Shown here: positions 58,885-64,000 of the stretch, in pieces
Numbering within the stretch: position 1 is the first letter of the stretch
How the letters are laid out: each line of letters opens with the position of its first letter
Source of the DNA: Elizabethkingia bruuniana
GTDB taxonomy: Bacteria; Bacteroidota; Bacteroidia; Flavobacteriales; Weeksellaceae
Reading direction: 5' to 3'
DNA: 64,000 nt
Assembly: GCF_002024805.1 (NCBI RefSeq)
Contig: NZ_CP014337.1
Location: 1,302,001-1,366,000, forward strand
Notes under the pieces: model-generated
The model's input: only the letters and a program-made list of their open reading frames with translations
What the model was told of the DNA's origin: nothing
Databases searched by the model: none
Program-made: the position numbers and the translations under genes

Positions 58885-61800
58885 TTAAACACCTCTTGAA
58901 AGATGAATGCTTTTATTCTTTAAAGCACTTTCGGGATTGGCTGTTTTTAGCGTTTGTTTTTCAATTTTTTCTTTCTCTTCGCCTTTATTTTCGGGGTTTA
59001 TTGATAATTGTATCTTCCGTTCAACCGAAGCCAATTCAGTTTTCAGTTCACTCAATCTGTCTTCTTTTGCCCAAGTCCCATTTATCACTTCCTGAAGCAC
59101 AGGTAAATCTTTTTGTATTTCTACGATTTTCTTTTTCTCTTGGTCGATGTAGCTTGGTAATTTTTCCAATGCGTTTAGGAAATTCATTGCAGCCAGCTTT
59201 TCATCTTTAGCAATTAAACCGTTGTTGTAGGTATATTTAATGTTTCCTTCGCCCTGAACCAAAAATCGGTTTACCCGAATATCCAAACCTTCTTTTTCAG
59301 ACATTTCGGTTTTTACCAACAACGTAAATCCGTACAAATTTCCAATCTCTTCGTACTGACCGCCAGTTCGGGATTTATCTGCAAGTTGATTGAGCTTGAT
59401 GCCGATTTGTTTTATATCTGCATTAAGTGGTAAACCGTCTAACTGTACAGGATTTGCAATAGTTCCATCCGAATGTTTTTGAATGCGTTGTTTTAAATTT
59501 CCCCAATCGAGGTTCATTCTGTTGAAACGAGATTGTGCGCTTTCCAATAACACTGTATAATCTTGCAATTTGTATTTGGCACTAGATTTAGAACGGTTGA
59601 AAGCTTGTTTTTCGCTTTCCAAACCTGCAATTTGTTTTTCTAATTTGGCTTTATCCAACAGGTCTGTATTTCCTGAAAGTATCGCCACATATTCCGAAAA
59701 ATTCATTCCCGATTTTTCATCCATACTTCCTTCGTCAATCGTTCGTTTGCCCAGGTTATTGTTTTTTAATTGGTCAATAAAAAGTTGTTTGTTGTAAAGC
59801 AGATTGAACTTATAACTATCCAATGATTTTTCTACTGCATAGATAATTACATCCACTTTGTTGTTGGCAAAGAACTTGGCGATTTCATTGCCTTTGCGAA
59901 CAGCTCTGCCATCACGTTGAGCAAGGTCGCTTGGTCGCCACGGCGTATCAAGATGATGAACAGCAACGGCTCTTTTCTGCGCATTCACGCCTGTTCCAAG
60001 CATACTTGTAGAACCGAAAAGTACACGAATTTTGCCTTCGTTCATTCCTTTAATAAGTTCCTTACGTTGCTTATCATTTTTGGCTTCTTGTATAAAACGG
60101 ATTTCGTGAGCAGATACACCGTGGTCTTCCACAAGTTTGCGTTTGATTTCAGAATACACATTCCATTCGCCAGGTTTATAAGTTCCCAAATCAGAAAAAA
60201 CGAACTGCGTTCCTTTCTGTGCATTGTATTGGTTGTAATATTTAGCAATAGTTGCTGCACAATGCGAAGCCTTGCTATCGGGATGGTCTTCGTATTTCCC
60301 ACTTACCATTCGCATATCCAACGACATTTTGCGGGCGTAGTCTGTAGCAATGAGCATTTTTGCTTTTTCTTCACTTTGCGACAACGGTGGTCTTCCCAGC
60401 AACTCGGCATTTCCTGTTTTTGCAAAATCCATTAATTTTTGAATAAATGCAGACTGGTCTGGAGTAGGCGGAATAGTATATAAAATCTCATTCTTATCCG
60501 GTCGGTCAATTCCTATATCTTTTGCCGTTCTGTAATCTGTAATTTCAGAATAGAATTGCGCCAATTCCGGCACTTTTATAAAATATCGAAAACGTTCTTT
60601 TGCAACAATATTATTGGCAACTGAAAATTCATAATCGGTCGTTTTTCTTGCGTAAATAGCTGCCCAAGCATCAAAAGAATGAATGCCCTGTTTTTCCATT
60701 GCTCTTGGTCGCAGGTATTTAAACAAAAGGTACAACTCCGTCAAAGAATTGCTGATAGTTGTTCCCGAAAGAAAAGTGGCTCCCATATCCGCATTGATGC
60801 GCTCCTGAATGGTGCGGATAGCAAAGAGCAGGTTCATTGCCTTTTGGCTTCCGTCCACATTTCCCAATCCTGCAACCCTTGAATGCCTTGTATTAAACAT
60901 CAGATTTTTGAATTGATGGCTTTCGTCCACAAACAAATGGTCAATGCCCATCATCTTAAAATCAACCACATCATCTTTGCGATTATCAATATCGTGTTGC
61001 AGAGTTTTTAGTTTTACTTCAAGGTTTTCTTTTCGTTTGATTACTCCGGCAAGCATTCCTCTGGTAACTTCTTTGCCCTGCGATTGCAACGCATCGAGGT
61101 TTCGTTCTACGCTATCTAACTCAATTTGTAGAATTTCTTTTTGCATTTCGGACGATTGCGGTATCATCCCGAATTGGTCGTGCGTGAGGATGACGCAATC
61201 CCAATCGTTGTTTTTAATATCGCCAAAAATCCTCAGACGTTTTTGAGGTGTAAAATCTTCTTTGCCCGGAAACAGAATTTTAGCGTGAGGATAAGCAGTG
61301 CGGTAGGCTTCAGCAATTTCGTGAACATTACTTTTCAGCCCGATAATCATTGGTTTATGGGCTAATCCCAAACGTTTAATTTCCTGTGCTGCGGTACACA
61401 TTACCAATGTTTTTCCTGCACCAACTTCGTGGTCGCAAATAGCACCGTTGTTCAGTTTTATCATCCAAACAGTGTCTTTTTGGCTCGAATATAAGTCTTC
61501 AATGCCTAAAGCCTTACGGTCTAATCCCGGAAAGTCCTGATGGCTTCCGTCATAATTTGGTCGAACGAAACAATTGAAAGTATCATTGTATTGGTCGGTC
61601 AGCCTGTTTTTAAACTCATCATTTTGGGCGTGAAGCCATTCCGAAAAAGCAGTACGGATTTCATCAATTTTGGTATTCGCCATTTGGATGGCTTCCATAT
61701 CCCGTACTTTAACCTCTTGTCCCTCTACTGTAATTTTTTTAGTAATGTCGGGCGTGGTGTTAACGAGAGCGTGTTTTAGCAATGCAATTCCATCAAACGT

Positions 61801-64000
61801 TCTGCTTTCTGATTTGACGGCATATTTCTCCCATATATGCAAATTCCCTCGATTACATTTTACAGAAAAATCATCAGAGCTTTCGGAATAATGGATAACT
61901 ACATCTGTATCGAACAAGTGCGAAGCAAAACGAGCATAAATTCCTGTTGGCATCCAACGTTCACCGAGGTTAAAATCGAGTTCTTCAAACTCAATTCTTC
62001 TTGGTCGGGCTTCTTCCAAAACGGTAAGGCTTGCTTTAGCTTCGGTATCATCGGGATTGCGTTCGAGATACGATTTGACTTCTTGGGCTTTCTCCACTAC
62101 GTTGCCAGCAATCCATCGTTCGGATATTTCATATTCCTTTTGTAATGGATTGTAGAAAATGCGACCGTGTAAGGCTTCTTTCAAAGCATCGTCAGCCATA
62201 CCGCTGATTTCAGACATATAATTCAAATCCACGCTACCATATTTATTCAATGAAGCCGCTAAAGCTTCTTCGGGATTATCCGTTGCTATGGTTATGGTAG
62301 AAAAACTTACTGGACGGCTGAATATATCCGCTTTGTGCACCACACCGCCAACAACACGCTCCAAATAAGGAATTTCCTTACCGGAACTATCCGTTTTTAT
62401 AAGTTTGATATTATCCGCACTATTGAGATTGCCATACTTTTTGATAAAAACATCGTATAATTGGTTAAGGTTTTCTCTTTCTCCTTTTTGTTCGGTATGA
62501 AATTTTGCCTCTTTATTGTAAAGTTCTTGGTAAACATCACGGACGGCAATGTATGCTTCGGCTCTTGCGTTCTGTAAAGTGGGCAATCGCAAAGGATGGA
62601 AAACTGCTTTACCATTTGAATTGTCTACATCTTGCAAATGACCGACCCAACCATTATCCACAACAAGGCAATCGTTTCGGTGGAATGATTGAAGTTCGCC
62701 GCTAAATATTACAGGTTCAGGAATATTTTCGGGAACTGCTGGTTGAGTAACTTGGTCATTTCCGTCTAAACTTGAAAACAGGTCACCAATAACTTCCTGT
62801 TTTTTGCTATAGTTTGATGTAATTACATTCTCAGAACTATTAGCAACAGAAGGTATATAAGATTGTTGCACACTACTGAATAGGTTGGCTTGGCGACCGT
62901 TGGTACGGCTGCTTTTTTTAGCGTTTTGCCTTTTGGTTGGTGTAGTCGTTTTAGGAGGAACAATTACCGTTACAGGTTCATTCACATTTTCAAATAAGTC
63001 GAAAATGCTTAACTGTTTTAATTCTTGAGCGCTTCCCTGAGTGATGACGGTTTCGATATTTGGAGAAGTTATTTTTGGCTCAATTGGAATTTGGATAATA
63101 GGTTCATTGTTGCGTTCGCCTCTGTACAAGCCTAAATTCAGGTGCTTGCCAAAATCTTCGGAAAGCATTTGTTTGAGGTCTTTGGCAATTCCATCAAATC
63201 CGTCCTTATGTGTATAAATGAGTGCTGGTTTTCCGTAAGGGTCGGTATCAAGTTTTTGGTTGGTATAAACAATTCTCGAGTTGTCTTGAAAGTAAGCGTT
63301 ACCAATTGTATTAAATTCCGTTGGTTTGCTTTGACAAAAAAGTTCTTCAATTTCAGTAAGTTTCTCCTTTGCTGTATTTTTTTGAAGGATAATCAAATCA
63401 CTGCCAACTTCAGTACCTGCATATTCGGTAAACAAATTGTTGGGCAATCTGACCACCGAAACCAAATTGTTATCCTCCATTGATGCCCTGCGAATAGGCT
63501 CATTCTTCGGGCTATTTAAAATCCCTTGAGAAGTAATGTAAACCAACAAACCGCCTTCACGAAGCATATCAGCACCTTTCAGAAAGAAGTAATTATGTAT
63601 GCTTCGAGCTGCTTGCACTTTTGCGCTGTCTTTGTTGCGGGAATAGGAAAGGTCGAAAACGGAAGTATCTCCAAACGGTATGTTGCTGGCGATTACATCA
63701 TAGCTGTTTTGTTCCTTTTCGGGAATTTCCTCAAAGCCACTTACACGGATATTGCTTTCGGGATAAAGCTGCTTTAAAATCTTGCCTGTGAGCAAATCCT
63801 TTTCATAGGCGGTAACACTGGCTTTTTGATTTTCTGAAAAGGATTGTATGAAAGACCCAATACCTGCGGATGGTTCGAGGAATTTTTCAATGTTCAGACC
63901 GCTTTCACGCAATGTAGTAGAAATAGCATCTATGACCTGTGGTGGTGTATAAAAAGCCGTCAATACAGAACTTTTCATACTATCTACATACTTGCGGTAT
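58885..64000 (-). CDS. giant SNF2-type helicase with N-terminal adenine-methylase-like domain (5' end outside window)
   Basis: At least 1705 codons; the frame stays open upstream of the ATG at 63978 to the window edge (YRKYVDS before the Met), so it is partial. Methylase domain: motif [14 protein letters not shown] and motif IV SNIPFG (a changed NPPY, with Ile for the first Pro). SNF2/SF2 domain: motif [12 protein letters not shown], motif [11 protein letters not shown], and motif [15 protein letters not shown] near residue 1370. A coiled tail ends the protein. This is the large DNA-modifying/antirestriction-type protein found in CTnDOT-like ICEs. It may protect or process incoming DNA. Confidence 0.9.
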   Translation of the reverse strand, partial: YRKYVDSMKSSVLTAFYTPPQVIDAISTTLRESGLNIEKFLEPSAGIGSFIQSFSENQKASVTAYEKDLLTGKILKQLYPESNIRVSGFEEIPEKEQNSYDVIASNIPFGDTSVFDLSYSRNKDSAKVQAARSIHNYFFLKGADMLREGGLLVYITSQGILNSPKNEPIRRASMEDNNLVSVVRLPNNLFTEYAGTEVGSDLIILQKNTAKEKLTEIEELFCQSKPTEFNTIGNAYFQDNSRIVYTNQKLDTDPYGKPALIYTHKDGFDGIAKDLKQMLSEDFGKHLNLGLYRGERNNEPIIQIPIEPKITSPNIETVITQGSAQELKQLSIFDLFENVNEPVTVIVPPKTTTPTKRQNAKKSSRTNGRQANLFSSVQQSYIPSVANSSENVITSNYSKKQEVIGDLFSSLDGNDQVTQPAVPENIPEPVIFSGELQSFHRNDCLVVDNGWVGHLQDVDNSNGKAVFHPLRLPTLQNARAEAYIAVRDVYQELYNKEAKFHTEQKGERENLNQLYDVFIKKYGNLNSADNIKLIKTDSSGKEIPYLERVVGGVVHKADIFSRPVSFSTITIATDNPEEALAASLNKYGSVDLNYMSEISGMADDALKEALHGRIFYNPLQKEYEISERWIAGNVVEKAQEVKSYLERNPDDTEAKASLTVLEEARPRRIEFEELDFNLGERWMPTGIYARFASHLFDTDVVIHYSESSDDFSVKCNRGNLHIWEKYAVKSESRTFDGIALLKHALVNTTPDITKKITVEGQEVKVRDMEAIQMANTKIDEIRTAFSEWLHAQNDEFKNRLTDQYNDTFNCFVRPNYDGSHQDFPGLDRKALGIEDLYSSQKDTVWMIKLNNGAICDHEVGAGKTLVMCTAAQEIKRLGLAHKPMIIGLKSNVHEIAEAYRTAYPHAKILFPGKEDFTPQKRLRIFGDIKNNDWDCVILTHDQFGMIPQSSEMQKEILQIELDSVERNLDALQSQGKEVTRGMLAGVIKRKENLEVKLKTLQHDIDNRKDDVVDFKMMGIDHLFVDESHQFKNLMFNTRHSRVAGLGNVDGSQKAMNLLFAIRTIQERINADMGATFLSGTTISNSLTELYLLFKYLRPRAMEKQGIHSFDAWAAIYARKTTDYEFSVANNIVAKERFRYFIKVPELAQFYSEITDYRTAKDIGIDRPDKNEILYTIPPTPDQSAFIQKLMDFAKTGNAELLGRPPLSQSEEKAKMLIATDYARKMSLDMRMVSGKYEDHPDSKASHCAATIAKYYNQYNAQKGTQFVFSDLGTYKPGEWNVYSEIKRKLVEDHGVSAHEIRFIQEAKNDKQRKELIKGMNEGKIRVLFGSTSMLGTGVNAQKRAVAVHHLDTPWRPSDLAQRDGRAVRKGNEIAKFFANNKVDVIIYAVEKSLDSYKFNLLYNKQLFIDQLKNNNLGKRTIDEGSMDEKSGMNFSEYVAILSGNTDLLDKAKLEKQIAGLESEKQAFNRSKSSAKYKLQDYTVLLESAQSRFNRMNLDWGNLKQRIQKHSDGTIANPVQLDGLPLNADIKQIGIKLNQLADKSRTGGQYEEIGNLYGFTLLVKTEMSEKEGLDIRVNRFLVQGEGNIKYTYNNGLIAKDEKLAAMNFLNALEKLPSYIDQEKKKIVEIQKDLPVLQEVINGTWAKEDRLSELKTELASVERKIQLSINPENKGEEKEKIEKQTLKTANPESALKNKSIHLSRGV

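Larger units (their letters stand above)
17820..64000. mobile_element. CTnDOT-type integrative and conjugative element (left part)
   Basis: From an IntDOT-like core site to the right edge, nearly all genes belong to a Bacteroidota conjugative element. These are a tyrosine integrase, DUF932, HTH/excisionase-type genes, traA-traQ, mobA-B-C, RteC and a giant helicase/methylase. The left end is marked by the broken sensor kinase. The right end is outside the window. Cargo: a GHKL-nuclease gene, a Gabija-like module and a metal-efflux operon. No tetQ, erm, rteA or rteB was seen here. Confidence 0.93.

Noticed and set aside
1-64000. tRNA, rRNA, CRISPR array, tetQ/erm or other classic resistance genes
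   Set aside because: Looked for on both strands by eye; nothing convincing was seen, but short RNA genes can be missed without a search tool.

Overview
The window reads as Bacteroidota, most likely Flavobacteriia/Weeksellaceae close to Elizabethkingia or Chryseobacterium (inference). The grounds are low G+C, no Shine-Dalgarno pattern, recurrent TAnnTTTG -7 boxes, and many family types typical of Bacteroidota. It has two parts: about 17.8 kb of host chromosome and about 46 kb of a CTnDOT-type integrative and conjugative element (ICE) that runs off the right edge.

Host part (1-17.8 kb): housekeeping and envelope genes. In order: a partial SUI1-type protein, gpmI, a GNAT acetyltransferase, a small membrane protein, a HAD hydrolase, map, a methyltransferase, era, a TPR protein, an S9 peptidase, a META-domain lipoprotein, an ABC-F ATPase, a remnant of a second META gene, an amino acid permease, a GreA-like protein, an MFS transporter, a TlpA-like thioredoxin, a DUF4822 lipoprotein, and a response regulator with its sensor kinase. 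The kinase has lost its 5' end: its frame has no ATG start and meets an IntDOT-like core (TTACTTTTGC on the minus strand, 17820-17829). The ICE appears to have inserted inside this gene.

ICE part (17.8 kb to the edge): the IntDOT-like integrase is followed by a long non-coding block, ssb, DUF932, an Api92-like protein and an unknown gene. Next come a degenerate receiver protein, two overlapping HTH (excisionase-type) genes, and a cargo gene joining a GHKL ATPase to a putative PD-(D/E)XK nuclease. The transfer operon traE-F-G-I-J-K-L-M-N-O-Q lies on the minus strand. Between traE and traD, in the opposite orientation, sits a three-gene insert: a Gabija-like pair (OLD/TOPRIM nuclease plus UvrD helicase) and a DUF5710 protein with two CxxC pairs. 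traD, a DUF3408 gene and a ParA-like traA follow. A 680-bp block then holds a quasi-repetitive segment and a strong inverted repeat that is the best oriT candidate, next to mobA, mobB (relaxase) and mobC (coupling protein).

The second cargo block is a metal-efflux operon: two His-rich small proteins, a HupE-like transporter, a membrane-anchored protein, a CzcA-type RND pump fused to its own TolC-like channel, and a membrane-fusion protein. It is followed by DUF6122, bestrophin and MFS genes. RteC and a giant SNF2-helicase/adenine-methylase protein close the window; the latter is cut by the edge.

How it fits together: the ICE carries integration, excision control and conjugation modules, two likely anti-phage modules (Gabija-like and GHKL-nuclease) and one metal-resistance module. 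All functional statements rest on motif recognition by eye, without database searches.
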